DNA of 10,350 nucleotides from Clostridiaceae bacterium (GTDB taxonomy: Bacteria > Bacillota > Clostridia > Saccharofermentanales > UBA5734). This document shows positions 1 through 6,942 of this stretch, one piece after another. The DNA lies in assembly GCA_012522285.1 (NCBI GenBank), contig JAAYKS010000163.1, forward strand, positions 1 through 10,350, read 5' to 3'. Below the pieces are notes generated by a model that saw only the letters and a list, made by a program, of their open reading frames with translations, made no database searches and had not been told where the DNA came from. The first letter of the stretch is position 1, and every line of letters begins with the position of its first letter. The position numbers were made by a program, and so were the translations under genes.

Positions 1-152
1 CGGACCACATGGGTCGCCACGGCATGGGTGGACAATCCATCGTCCGCATCGATCAACGGGGTGGCGCCGAGCGCGAAAAGAATGTCCGCGGTACGGATGG
101 CGGTCGCAAAGTTGGTATCTTTGATCGGGTTGGAAACGATGCCGATCCTCAT
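1..152 (-). CDS. nadK: NAD kinase, N-terminal part (runs off left edge)
   Basis: Partial gene; only the first 50 codons are present. Reading leftward from an ATG at 152, the protein starts MRIGIVSNPIKDTNF, then has a helix-like stretch (TAIRTADILFALG) and a beta strand (ATPLIDAD). This is the usual opening of bacterial ATP-NAD kinases: a first strand ending in NP-x-KD, then a helix. NAD kinase phosphorylates NAD to NADP in the cytoplasm. The catalytic GGDGT motif would lie beyond the window, so the call rests on the opening and on position: in many clostridial genomes nadK lies just after dxs (often after tlyA) and before argR and recN. A GGAGGG ribosome site lies 5 nt before the ATG. An unrelated Rossmann-like protein is not excluded. 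Confidence 0.65.
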   Translation of the reverse strand, partial: MRIGIVSNPIKDTNFATAIRTADILFALGATPLIDADDGLSTHAVATHVV

Positions 153-241
153 AAACGCCCTCCGGCACGGTGCGATGGGTCACGATAGATATCATGAATA
201 ATATACACGATACCCTGAATGAAAGCCATTGGATATAGGCG
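153..241. other. AT-rich gap between dxs and nadK
   Basis: This 89-bp gap is much more AT-rich than its surroundings around 181-213. Read leftward it contains TATATTAT (the TATTAT part is a possible -10), but no good -35 at 16-18 nt, so a promoter for nadK is only possible. The heptamer CACGATA occurs twice in direct orientation, at 181-187 and 206-212. The segment CATGAATAA (194-202) resembles one half of an ArgR box, but the second half is missing. No terminator hairpin with a T run is seen after the dxs stop, so read-through from dxs is plausible. Confidence 0.35.
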
Positions 242-2176
242 TTACGGACGGGAATAGGCTTTAGGGTACGAGGTGCTCCGCCCCGCCAGTTCCCGGCAGG
301 TGCGGGCGACCGATGCGGGGTCCATCCCTTCCCTTTCATGGATCCGGGACACACTCCCCTGCAATACGGGATGGTCGCCGGCCGCGATCACCGCAACCGG
401 GAGGCCGGGACAGCGCTGTGCCACGGTGGCGGCCAACGTCATTCCGACGCCGCCGGCCGCGACCCCGTCTTCCAGCGTCGCCAGTCGGCCGGTCTGGCGG
501 CAGGAGGACAGAATCGTATCCAGATCCAACGGTTTGACCCGCCGGATGTCGATGACCTCACAGGAGATCCCCTCGTCTGCCAGCTGTGCGGCCGCGAGCA
601 TCGCGTTGCGCACCATCGCCCCGCAGGCGGCCAAGGTCAGATGCTCACCCGGTCGCAGGATCTGCGCCTGCTCGATCGGAAGGGCGGCGGGTATCTCCCC
701 GCCGGGCAGGGATCGCTCCGCCCCCCGTGGGTAGCGAATCACGACCGGACCCTCGGATCTGTACAAGGCATGATGGAGCATCTGTCGCAGTTCGCCGTAA
801 TCGCGCGGAGCGAGGATTTCGATGCCGGGGATCGGCAGGAGATAGGCCAGATCATACAGCCCCTGGTGGGTCTCCCCGTCTTCTCCCACGACCCCCGCCC
901 GGTCGACCGCAAATACGACGTGCAGTCCCTGCAGGGCGGCGTCGTGCAGCACCTGGTCGAACGCGCGCTGGAGAAAAGTTGAATAGATCGCCACGACCGG
1001 CACCATGCCACGGCTGGCCATGCCGCAGGCCATGGTCACCGCGTGTTGTTCCGCGATACAGACATCGAAAAAACGGTCGGGAAACCGGGTAGAAAAAGCG
1101 TTCAGTCCGGTGCCGGAACACATGGCAGCTGTGATGGCGACGATCCGGGGGTTGTCGGCGGCCTCTTCGACCAGTGCCGCGCCAAACGCGTCGGAATAGG
1201 ACTGGGGCCCTTCTGTGCCGGTCCGTGGGCCGGCCGCACCGTTGACCCCCTTTTCCACTTCAAACGGAGCGACCCCGTGGTAATCCTCGGGACTCTCCTC
1301 CGCGTAGGTGTAGCCTTTTCCCTTTTGTGTGCACACATGGAGCAGCACCGGCCCGTCGATGTCCCGGATGGTCTCCAGATGGCTGGCCAGGGACTCGAGA
1401 TCATGTCCGTCGACCGGACCGAAATATTTGAAGCCGATGTCTTCGAAGATGACCGGGTAGGGCCTCGCGATCCGGCGCAGGATTCCTTTGGAGAATTCGA
1501 TCAGTTTTGCGGCGGGCCTCCCGATCAGCGGAAGACGGTTCAAAACAACCTCGACGCGGGATTTCATCCTTAAATACGTGTGAGACAAACGGACCTTATT
1601 CAGATGACGTGCGATGCCTCCCCCGTTGCGGTGAATCGACATCTGGTTGTCGTTGAGGATCACGATCAGCCGTTCCGAAAACTGACCGGCGTCGTTGAGC
1701 GCTTCGAACGCCATGCCGCCGGTCAGCGCCCCGTCTCCGATGACGGCGACTACCCTGCCGGACTCCCCGCGCAGCTGCTTGGCTCTGAGGATCCCGAGCG
1801 CGGCCGAGATGGAAGTACTGCTGTGTCCGGTATTGTAAGCGTCAAAGAGGCTTTCCTCCCGCTTGGGAAACCCGGAAACACCGTTTTCGGTCCGGAGCGT
1901 GTCGAACCGGTTCGAGCGTCCGGTCAGTAGTTTATAAGCATAGGTCTGATGGCCGACATCCCATACGATTTGGTCGAAGCGGAGATCAAACGCATCGAGC
2001 AAGGCGATCGTCAACTCGACCACCCCGAGATTGGACGCGAGGTGTCCCCCATTTTTCGAAACCGTCCGGATGATGGTTTCGCGGATTTCCTCCGCGAGCT
2101 GTCTTCGCTGCGGCCAGGTGAGGTCCTGAAGATCGGCGGGACCCTTGATGTTGTTCAGTATGTGTTGCGGAAGCAT
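242..2176 (-). CDS. dxs: 1-deoxy-D-xylulose-5-phosphate synthase
   Basis: Full-length Dxs of 644 residues, the usual size. It condenses pyruvate and glyceraldehyde 3-phosphate to DXP, the first step of the MEP isoprenoid pathway and also a source for thiamine and pyridoxal. Visible features: DVGHQTY (74-80) with the active-site His77; the thiamine-diphosphate and Mg motif GDGALTGG (148-155) continuing to NDN (175-177); the central domain FKYFGPVDGHD (249-259); the catalytic glutamate in IAEQHAV (374-380, Glu376); DRAGVVGEDGETHQG (425-439) in the pyrimidine domain; and a C-terminal transketolase domain with LEDGVAAGGVG (568-578). The ATG at 2176 lies only 3 bp past the ispA stop, and an AAAGGGA stretch inside the end of ispA serves as a weak ribosome site. 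It is probably the last tightly coupled gene of the operon. Confidence 0.97.
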   Translation of the reverse strand: MLPQHILNNIKGPADLQDLTWPQRRQLAEEIRETIIRTVSKNGGHLASNLGVVELTIALLDAFDLRFDQIVWDVGHQTYAYKLLTGRSNRFDTLRTENGVSGFPKREESLFDAYNTGHSSTSISAALGILRAKQLRGESGRVVAVIGDGALTGGMAFEALNDAGQFSERLIVILNDNQMSIHRNGGGIARHLNKVRLSHTYLRMKSRVEVVLNRLPLIGRPAAKLIEFSKGILRRIARPYPVIFEDIGFKYFGPVDGHDLESLASHLETIRDIDGPVLLHVCTQKGKGYTYAEESPEDYHGVAPFEVEKGVNGAAGPRTGTEGPQSYSDAFGAALVEEAADNPRIVAITAAMCSGTGLNAFSTRFPDRFFDVCIAEQHAVTMACGMASRGMVPVVAIYSTFLQRAFDQVLHDAALQGLHVVFAVDRAGVVGEDGETHQGLYDLAYLLPIPGIEILAPRDYGELRQMLHHALYRSEGPVVIRYPRGAERSLPGGEIPAALPIEQAQILRPGEHLTLAACGAMVRNAMLAAAQLADEGISCEVIDIRRVKPLDLDTILSSCRQTGRLATLEDGVAAGGVGMTLAATVAQRCPGLPVAVIAAGDHPVLQGSVSRIHEREGMDPASVARTCRELAGRSTSYPKAYSRP

Positions 2177-2179
2177 GAT

Positions 2180-3088
2180 TTACGATTCCCTTTCAGTCAA
2201 AAACACAGTCAGTCCTTCCAGAAACGCGGGATCAAGACCCGCACCGGCCAGTGTCCCGAGTGCGGCCGCAGAACGTTCACAGGCTTCGCGCAGCCGCTTT
2301 TCCGCCTCGTGAAGGCCTAGAAGCGACACATACGTGGACTTGTGGTCCCGCGCGTCTTTACCCGGGGTTTTTCCGAGCTGGTCCGCAGTCGCGGTCGCAT
2401 CCAGCAGGTCGTCGCCGATTTGAAACGCCAGCCCCACCTGGTCCGCATAGGTTTCGAGAGAGGCCACCAACACAGGATCCGGGGCTGCCAAATCCGCAGG
2501 CACCAGCATCGCGGCTTCGAGCAGGGCACCTGTCTTCATGCGGTGCATCCGCCGGAGTGAAGTCTCGTCCGCCGGTGTCTGTTCATACTGCATGTCGACC
2601 GCCTGCCCGCCGATCATCCCTTCGATGCCGGCTTTGCGCGCCATCCGGCGCGCGGCGTGCACCCGAGCCTGCCAGCCGACAGTCCCATCCGGTTGCGCAC
2701 AATGCGCCAAAAGGATCTCAAAGGCCGCGTTGAGCAGCAAATCGCCGGCTAAAACAGCGGTCGCTTCGTCATATTGCCTGTGACAAGTCGGCCGCCCCCT
2801 GCGGAGATCGTCGTCGTCCATGCAAGGCAAATCGTCGTGAATCAACGAGTAGGTGTGGATCATTTCGAGGGCACAGGCAAAGGGAAGCGTCTCCGTGTGC
2901 GGCAAGCCGAACATGTCGCCTGTCGCCAGCAACAAAGAAGGGCGCAGCCGTTTGCCTCCTCCCAGCAGACTGTAGCGGGCCGCCTCGACGACCCGGGACT
3001 CCGGGCCGGCCGGTAGTGGCAACACGTCGGATAACGCCTGATCCATCTCCCGGCGCAAAGACGAAAAAGAGTCCGGAAAGGCTGTCAT
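2180..3088 (-). CDS. ispA: (2E,6E)-farnesyl diphosphate synthase (short-chain polyprenyl synthase)
   Basis: Protein of 302 residues of the class I trans-prenyltransferase family. It condenses IPP with DMAPP and GPP to farnesyl diphosphate for quinones, undecaprenyl phosphate and other isoprenoids. GGGKRLRP (43-50) is the pyrophosphate-binding loop. The first Asp-rich motif lies in IHDDLPCMDDDDLRRGRPT (83-101), with the two-residue insertion and downstream RRG typical of bacterial short-chain synthases. The second is GDDLLD (225-230). The stretch GKTPGKDARDHKSTY (239-253) is also characteristic of IspA. Tyr80 five residues before the first motif fits FPP-type chain length, though GGPP cannot be excluded by eye. 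Its ATG overlaps the xseB stop by 4 bp, with GGAG 7-8 nt upstream. It pairs naturally with dxs downstream. Confidence 0.95.
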   Translation of the reverse strand: MTAFPDSFSSLRREMDQALSDVLPLPAGPESRVVEAARYSLLGGGKRLRPSLLLATGDMFGLPHTETLPFACALEMIHTYSLIHDDLPCMDDDDLRRGRPTCHRQYDEATAVLAGDLLLNAAFEILLAHCAQPDGTVGWQARVHAARRMARKAGIEGMIGGQAVDMQYEQTPADETSLRRMHRMKTGALLEAAMLVPADLAAPDPVLVASLETYADQVGLAFQIGDDLLDATATADQLGKTPGKDARDHKSTYVSLLGLHEAEKRLREACERSAAALGTLAGAGLDPAFLEGLTVFLTERES

Positions 3089-3438
3089 TGATTTTCTCCG
3101 GCAAACGGAACTTCGTGCGGTTCTCCGTCCTCCGTCCCGACCAGTTGGGTGATCCGGTGTTCGATCGACTCCAGCAACTCCGAACAGATGCGAGAAAGGC
3201 GTGTGCCTTCCTGGAACAGCCGGAGGGACTCGTCCAGGGAGATGTCCGCGGATTCGAGGCGCGCGACGGTTTGCTCCAGCCGGGCCAGTGCTTCTTCAAA
3301 TGTGGGTTTGCGTTTGCCCTGCGCAGCGGCGGCGGTGGGCTCGTCCGAAGCGGACGTTTCCCGCTCCGCATCCGGTGCGGTATCCAACGCAAACAGCTCC
3401 TGCTGGCGGTCGTTTTCTTCCTGTGTGTCACGATCCAT
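3085..3438 (-). CDS. xseB: Exodeoxyribonuclease VII small subunit
   Basis: Small subunit of ExoVII, a cytoplasmic exonuclease that degrades single-stranded DNA from both ends; several XseB chains bind the helices of one XseA. The family core is plain from about residue 46: TFEEALARLEQTVARLES (46-63), then ISLDESLRLFQEGTRLSR (65-82), two helices with the usual 'DxSLDESL' turn. The family is normally about 75-85 residues, but this one has 117. Residues 1-45 are an extra acidic, Gln/Ala-rich, probably disordered segment. The long start looks real: a GGGGAGGAA ribosome site (3446-3454) lies 9 nt before this ATG, and the reading frame overlaps the end of xseA by 11 bp. No methionine occurs between this start and the core. 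The stop overlaps ispA by 4 bp. Confidence 0.93.
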   Translation of the reverse strand: MDRDTQEENDRQQELFALDTAPDAERETSASDEPTAAAAQGKRKPTFEEALARLEQTVARLESADISLDESLRLFQEGTRLSRICSELLESIEHRITQLVGTEDGEPHEVPFAGENQ

Positions 3439-4663
3439 GTATGGGTTCCTCCCCTTCCTTGTGGCGGACTGCCTCGACCAGGCAATCCAGCGTCCCGTCC
3501 GACAAAACGACTGCCAGGTTCGAGCCCTCCCCGACCTGGTCGACGGACAATATCGATTTTCCCGTCACGGGGTCCTGGACCATGCCGTACCCGCGCGAGA
3601 GTACTTTCAGAGGGCTGAGCGCGTCCAGCTTTCCGCAGATCAGCGAAAAACGACGCGATACGGAGGACAGCCGTCCCCGCTCTGCGGTCGTCAGCCGCTG
3701 TGCCAGCATATCGACCACCATTTGTCGACGGTTGACCAGTTCCATCGGGTCGACCAGTACACGTGTGGTGCGCGCTCTCTCCAGTCGGGCATGCGCGGTA
3801 TCCAGACGGTAATAGACGCTCTTGCGCATCCGCTGGCCATATCCTGCGATTTTATCAAGCACGTCCGCTTTGGCAGGCATCGCGACCTCGGCGGCCGCCG
3901 AGGGGGTGGGAGCCCGGTAATCCGCCACAAAATCACAGATCGTGAAATCGGTCTCGTGTCCCACCGCAGAGATGACAGGAATCGCCGAGTCGTGCACCGC
4001 GCGCGCAACGGGCTCTTCGTTGAATGCCCACAGGTCCTCCATCGAACCGCCGCCCCGTCCCACGATCAGCACGTCGGCCAACTGCCACTTGTTCATGTTC
4101 CGGATCGCCTGCGCAATGGCCTGCGCCGCCCCCGGGCCCTGTACGGGAACCGGATGCAGTACCAGCCGGAAATTCGGGAATCTACGGCCGAGCACATGCA
4201 GGATGTCGCGGATGACGGCACCGGACGAGGACGTCACGACCCCGATCCGGTGCGGGAGCACGGGCAGCGGACGCTTGTTGGCGGCATCGAACCATCCCTC
4301 TTTTTCCAGACGCGCTTTCAACTGTTCGAACGCCAGATGCAGATCCCCTTTGCCGAGGACATTCATCTCCGACACATATAGCTGGAACCCACCCGACCGC
4401 TCAAACAACGACGCCCGCGCGCGAACCACCACCTGGAGGCCGTTCTCCGGAACAAACTTCAAAGAGGCAGTCTGGCCTTTGAACATCACGCAGGAAACCT
4501 GCGCCTCATTGTCTTTGAGCGCAAAGTAGAAATGCCCGGACGGATGGGGTTTGAAACTTGAGATTTCGCCTGCGACCAGGATGCGGGATAAAGACGCGTC
4601 CTTTTCCAGGAGCGATTTGACATATCGGTTGAGCTGGGAGACAGAAACGGCACGGTCGGTCAT
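3428..4663 (-). CDS. xseA: Exodeoxyribonuclease VII large subunit
   Basis: Catalytic subunit of ExoVII, 411 residues, at the short end of the usual 400-460. An OB-fold DNA-binding domain covers about residues 6-100 (VSQLNRYVKSLLEKD; AGEISSFKPHPSGHFYFALK). The nuclease domain follows: GVVTSSSGAVIRDILHVLGRR (141-161), IVGRGGGSMEDLW (200-212), AVGHETDFTICDFVADYRAPTPSAAAE (in 233-259). After about 262 comes a long helical region that carries XseB in the complex, and the tail LSPLKVLSRGYGMV (349-362) ends the family domain. The helical region appears somewhat shorter than in Bacillus. The start ATG overlaps the nusB stop by 4 bp; the ribosome site is weak (GAAGAA), so translation is probably coupled to nusB. 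No folD lies between nusB and xseA, unlike in Bacillus subtilis. Confidence 0.97.
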   Translation of the reverse strand: MTDRAVSVSQLNRYVKSLLEKDASLSRILVAGEISSFKPHPSGHFYFALKDNEAQVSCVMFKGQTASLKFVPENGLQVVVRARASLFERSGGFQLYVSEMNVLGKGDLHLAFEQLKARLEKEGWFDAANKRPLPVLPHRIGVVTSSSGAVIRDILHVLGRRFPNFRLVLHPVPVQGPGAAQAIAQAIRNMNKWQLADVLIVGRGGGSMEDLWAFNEEPVARAVHDSAIPVISAVGHETDFTICDFVADYRAPTPSAAAEVAMPAKADVLDKIAGYGQRMRKSVYYRLDTAHARLERARTTRVLVDPMELVNRRQMVVDMLAQRLTTAERGRLSSVSRRFSLICGKLDALSPLKVLSRGYGMVQDPVTGKSILSVDQVGEGSNLAVVLSDGTLDCLVEAVRHKEGEEPIHGS

Positions 4664-5124
4664 GATTCTTCGGTGGCGACAGGCGTCGGCTCCGGTTCCT
4701 CATCGGGAAGCTCTTCCACCTCAGCCCCCTGCGATAACGCCACTTTCCCCAACACCGCGTTGATGTACGATCTGGCTTCCTCGCTGCTGTATTTGCGCGC
4801 CAGCAACACCGCTTCGTTGATCGACACGCTGGGCGGAACCGATTCGACGTGGAGCATTTCATAGACGGCGATGCGCAGGATCGTGATGTCGACCCGGGGC
4901 AACCGTTCGGTGGTCCACCGTTTCAAGTATCCGCCGTATACCCCGTCGAGCTGGACTTTTTCGCCGGTGACCCCATTTGCCAGCAGCGCGACATATTCCG
5001 CGTCGCCCCGGGTGATGCCGAACAGGTCTATAAAGTCCAGGATCTGACGGTCCGGATCCTCTTTTTGAATCTCCAGCTGGTATAAAAGCTGGAACGCGTA
5101 ATCCCTGGCTTCCCTTCTTCCCAT
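4660..5124 (-). CDS. nusB: Transcription antitermination factor NusB
   Basis: All-helical RNA-binding protein that joins NusE (ribosomal protein S10) on boxA RNA to promote antitermination of rRNA operons. The protein has 154 residues. The start MGRREARDYAFQLLYQLEIQ is the standard Arg-rich first helix. The C-terminal family signature is present: LPRVDITILRIAVYEML (75-91), PPSVSINEAVLLARKYSSEE (97-116), and YINAVLGKVA (120-129). The last 20 or so residues (from about 134) form an acidic Glu/Pro/Thr tail beyond the usual fold; this is probably flexible. GGGAG lies about 6 nt before the ATG. The gap to the preceding DUF2273 gene is 10 bp, and the stop overlaps xseA. Confidence 0.97.
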   Translation of the reverse strand: MGRREARDYAFQLLYQLEIQKEDPDRQILDFIDLFGITRGDAEYVALLANGVTGEKVQLDGVYGGYLKRWTTERLPRVDITILRIAVYEMLHVESVPPSVSINEAVLLARKYSSEEARSYINAVLGKVALSQGAEVEELPDEEPEPTPVATEES

Positions 5125-5134
5125 TTCGCTCCCT

Positions 5135-5359
5135 TTACCGGAACAACCCGGGGGGCAGGATCCTGTCCAGCAACTCCCGCAGTTTTTCCTTGTCTCTCAG
5201 ATAGAGTGTGCCCACAATATACCCCGCAAACGTGAGGATCAGGATGAACAGCGTCTTGAAAAAGCCGAAGATCACCAAAAGCAGCGCAACGGACAGGCCG
5301 ATGCCCGCCCCGATCAATCCGGGACGGCTGTTCAGCAGATGTTCCAGCAAGTTCTTCAT
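5135..5359 (-). CDS. DUF2273 family small membrane protein
   Basis: A 74-residue protein with two hydrophobic segments, about 15-34 (LIGAGIGLSVALLLVIFGFF) and 36-55, followed by a charged helix (RDKEKLRELLDRI). The glycine-rich first segment after 'SRPGLIGA', the size and the location directly after amaP identify it as the DUF2273 family found in Asp23/Gls24 clusters of Gram-positive bacteria. The molecular role is unknown. Its place suggests a partner of AmaP or Asp23 at the membrane; that is inference from context. The ribosome site is weak (GAGAG about 9 nt before ATG), and the 7-bp gap after amaP suggests coupled translation. Confidence 0.85.
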   Translation of the reverse strand: MKNLLEHLLNSRPGLIGAGIGLSVALLLVIFGFFKTLFILILTFAGYIVGTLYLRDKEKLRELLDRILPPGLFR

Positions 5360-5366
5360 GGTGTTC

Positions 5367-5918
5367 TCATCTCTCGATCCGCGCGGCGACCGGTTCCACC
5401 CGGCTCACCTTGACATACACGTTGGAAACGGGAATGCCGGTATAGCGTTCGATGTCTTTTTTGATCCGGTCCTGCACTTTGGACATCATGACCGGAATCT
5501 CCACGTCCGAATACAACACCGCGGTCAGTTCCACATTGATTCTTTCATTTTGCGAGGAATACACCCGGGCTTTTGCGGTCTTGATGCCGCCTTGCGCGGA
5601 TTTTGCGGAGTTGAGCGCGATGCTCTCGATGGCATCCACGCCAATGTCGATCGTCCCGATCTCTGTCCGGCGCAGTCTCGATTTGCGCATCCTGCCACTC
5701 AGCAGTGCGAACACCAGCGTGATCACACCCACCGCGAACAGCAGCAGGAACAACACGATAAACACGGCTTTGACCGGACTGCGTGCCTGCAGAGAATACA
5801 AAAGCCGCGTCAGTGCCACCACCATGTTGTTGTTCAGCACAACGATGAAGAACAAAAAGCCCACAACGGCAAGGATGAACGAATACACGATCAAGATGCC
5901 GCGTACCAAACGGTTCAC
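5367..5918 (-). CDS. amaP: Alkaline shock response membrane anchor protein AmaP
   Basis: A 183-residue protein with two N-terminal membrane helices, about 7-29 and 50-73, separated by a short loop (NMVVALTRLLYSLQARS) and followed by a basic stretch (GRMRKSRLRR). The rest is a soluble Asp23-like domain, ending VQDRIKKDIERYTGIPVSN (148-166). This is the AmaP architecture; in Staphylococcus aureus AmaP tethers Asp23 to the membrane. The start is GTG at 5918, overlapping the asp23 stop by 4 bp (GTGA), with GGGGGA 6-7 nt upstream. Its C-terminal segment closely matches the tail of the neighbouring Asp23, which fits direct interaction or common ancestry. Confidence 0.88.
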   Translation of the reverse strand: MNRLVRGILIVYSFILAVVGFLFFIVVLNNNMVVALTRLLYSLQARSPVKAVFIVLFLLLFAVGVITLVFALLSGRMRKSRLRRTEIGTIDIGVDAIESIALNSAKSAQGGIKTAKARVYSSQNERINVELTAVLYSDVEIPVMMSKVQDRIKKDIERYTGIPVSNVYVKVSRVEPVAARIER

Positions 5919-6301
5919 AGGCGTCCCCCTTCCTGCGGCGGCGGAGCGATCCCTTTGATGTGGACATTGACTTGTTCCACCATCAGACCGGTATATCGCT
6001 CGACGTCCGCTTTCACCCGCTCCTGAATTTTCCAGGCAACCTCGGGCATGATATTCCCGTAATAGACGACCGGAAACACCGTGATGGTCACCAGACCTTC
6101 GTTGTCGTCGTGGAAAAGCACTTGTACCCCTTTGCCTTCGTGCTCAACCCCCATGGACTCTTTGATGGATATCACACCACTCGAGTCCAACATCGCGACG
6201 CCGGGGGTGCTCAAAGCGGCTTCGGCCGCGTATTGCGCGACAAAACCCTGCGACATGGATCGCTCTCCCCGGACGGATGACTGTGAGTCCTGACCAGGCA
6301 T
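5915..6301 (-). CDS. Asp23/Gls24 family envelope stress response protein
   Basis: A 128-residue soluble protein of the Asp23 family, which polymerises next to the membrane and protects the envelope under alkaline and other stresses in Gram-positive bacteria. Family features: a first helix followed by a strand about the 'self' (FVAQYAAEAALSTPGVAML, 20-38), a central strand pair (GVQVLFHDDNEGLVTITVF, 58-76), VVYYGNIMPEVAWKIQERVK (78-97), and VERYTGLMVEQVNVHIKGI (100-118). The first helix departs from the common 'VIxxIAxxAAxEVEGV' form, so it is a divergent member. The start at 6301 is preferred over Met16 because AGGGGGTGA lies about 7 nt upstream. It lies 31 bp after efp, probably in the same transcript, and overlaps amaP by 4 bp. 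Confidence 0.87.
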   Translation of the reverse strand: MPGQDSQSSVRGERSMSQGFVAQYAAEAALSTPGVAMLDSSGVISIKESMGVEHEGKGVQVLFHDDNEGLVTITVFPVVYYGNIMPEVAWKIQERVKADVERYTGLMVEQVNVHIKGIAPPPQEGGRL

Positions 6302-6332
6302 CGGCGTTCACCCCCTGTCGGAACCGATCCGT

Positions 6333-6890
6333 TCAGGCGCGCTCCATGTAATCGCCTGTGCGGGTGTCGATCCGGACCACATCTCCCTGATTGACAAACA
6401 ACGGAACCTTGATGGTGGCGCCTGTCTCCAGTACAGCCGTCTTGGTGGCGTTCTGTGCCGTGTCTCCGCGCACACCGGGTTCACATTCCGTGATTTCCAG
6501 CTCCACAAAAATCGGAGGTTCGACGCCGAAGATGTCCCCTTTGTAGGATAGCACCTTGCAGACCATGTTTTCCTTGAGAAAGCGGACCGCGTCCCCCAGG
6601 ACCTCGGCGGTAAAGGGCAGCTGTTCGAAGTTTTCCGTATCCATCAGATAATACAGATCCCCGTCCCTGTACAGAAACTGCATGTCCCGACGTTCCAGAC
6701 GTGCCTGTTCAAACTTGTCGTTGGGGTTGAACGTACGCTCCACCACCGAACCGGTTTTGACGTTGCGGTATTTCGTGCGCACAAAGGCTGCGCCTTTGCC
6801 GGGTTTGACGTGCTGGAACTCAATGACCTGGAACACTTGCCCGTCCATTTCGAACGTGACCCCGTTCCGGAAATCACCCGCCATGACCAT
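6333..6890 (-). CDS. efp: Translation elongation factor P
   Basis: EF-P binds ribosomes stalled on polyproline and stimulates peptide bond formation. With the start at 6890 the protein has 185 residues, exactly the usual length. Three beta-barrel (KOW/OB) domains are expected: N-terminal MVMAGDFRNGVTFEMDGQVF, a middle domain starting near VKTGSVVERTFNPNDKFE, and a C-terminal OB domain with CEPGVRGDTAQNATKTAVLETG and FVNQGDVVRIDTRTGDY. The loop HVKPGKGAAFVR puts the modifiable lysine at position 32, as in Bacillus subtilis EF-P. An in-frame TTG at 7001 would add 37 residues unlike any EF-P; it is rejected because AGGAGGTG lies just before 6890. A second ATG at 6884 is less likely. It heads the stress/nusB operon. 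Confidence 0.97.
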   Translation of the reverse strand: MVMAGDFRNGVTFEMDGQVFQVIEFQHVKPGKGAAFVRTKYRNVKTGSVVERTFNPNDKFEQARLERRDMQFLYRDGDLYYLMDTENFEQLPFTAEVLGDAVRFLKENMVCKVLSYKGDIFGVEPPIFVELEITECEPGVRGDTAQNATKTAVLETGATIKVPLFVNQGDVVRIDTRTGDYMERA

Positions 6891-6896
6891 ATTGTC

Positions 6897-6904
6897 CACC
6901 TCCT
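6897..6904 (-). promoter_or_regulatory. efp ribosome binding site
   Basis: AGGAGGTG, nearly a full match to the anti-Shine-Dalgarno, 6 nt before the ATG at 6890. It fixes the efp start there rather than at the upstream in-frame TTG. Confidence 0.9.
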
Positions 6905-6927
6905 GGTTGCGAGAACCTCTTCCTAAA

Positions 6928-6942
6928 ATTATACAGTATAAT
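6928..6942. promoter_or_regulatory. 15-bp palindrome over the efp promoter
   Basis: A perfect inverted repeat, ATTATAC-A-GTATAAT, with 7-bp arms and a 1-bp centre at 6935. It overlaps the -10 hexamer and the predicted start of transcription. A neighbouring imperfect palindrome, GTATAATATTGTAC (6936-6949), has one mismatched pair. The position suits a repressor operator, but AT-rich promoters produce such symmetry by chance, and no regulator can be named. Confidence 0.35.

Noticed and set aside
194..220. ArgR box before nadK
   Set aside because: Only one half-site (CATGAATAA) matches; the second half does not, and a further TGAAT downstream is in the same orientation rather than inverted.
211..240. 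SigB promoter before nadK (GGGTAT seen on the minus strand)
   Set aside because: No GTTT-like -35 occurs at the required distance upstream of it.
3149..4381. A 410-codon open frame on the + strand
   Set aside because: It is antisense to xseA and xseB, whose protein motifs are unmistakable. The antisense product has no recognisable domain, and long open antisense frames are common in GC-rich coding DNA.
5208..6026. A 272-codon open frame on the + strand with a His/Gln-rich product
   Set aside because: It lies opposite amaP and DUF2273; the His/Gln richness comes from the complementary codons of hydrophobic and acidic residues. There is no family resemblance.
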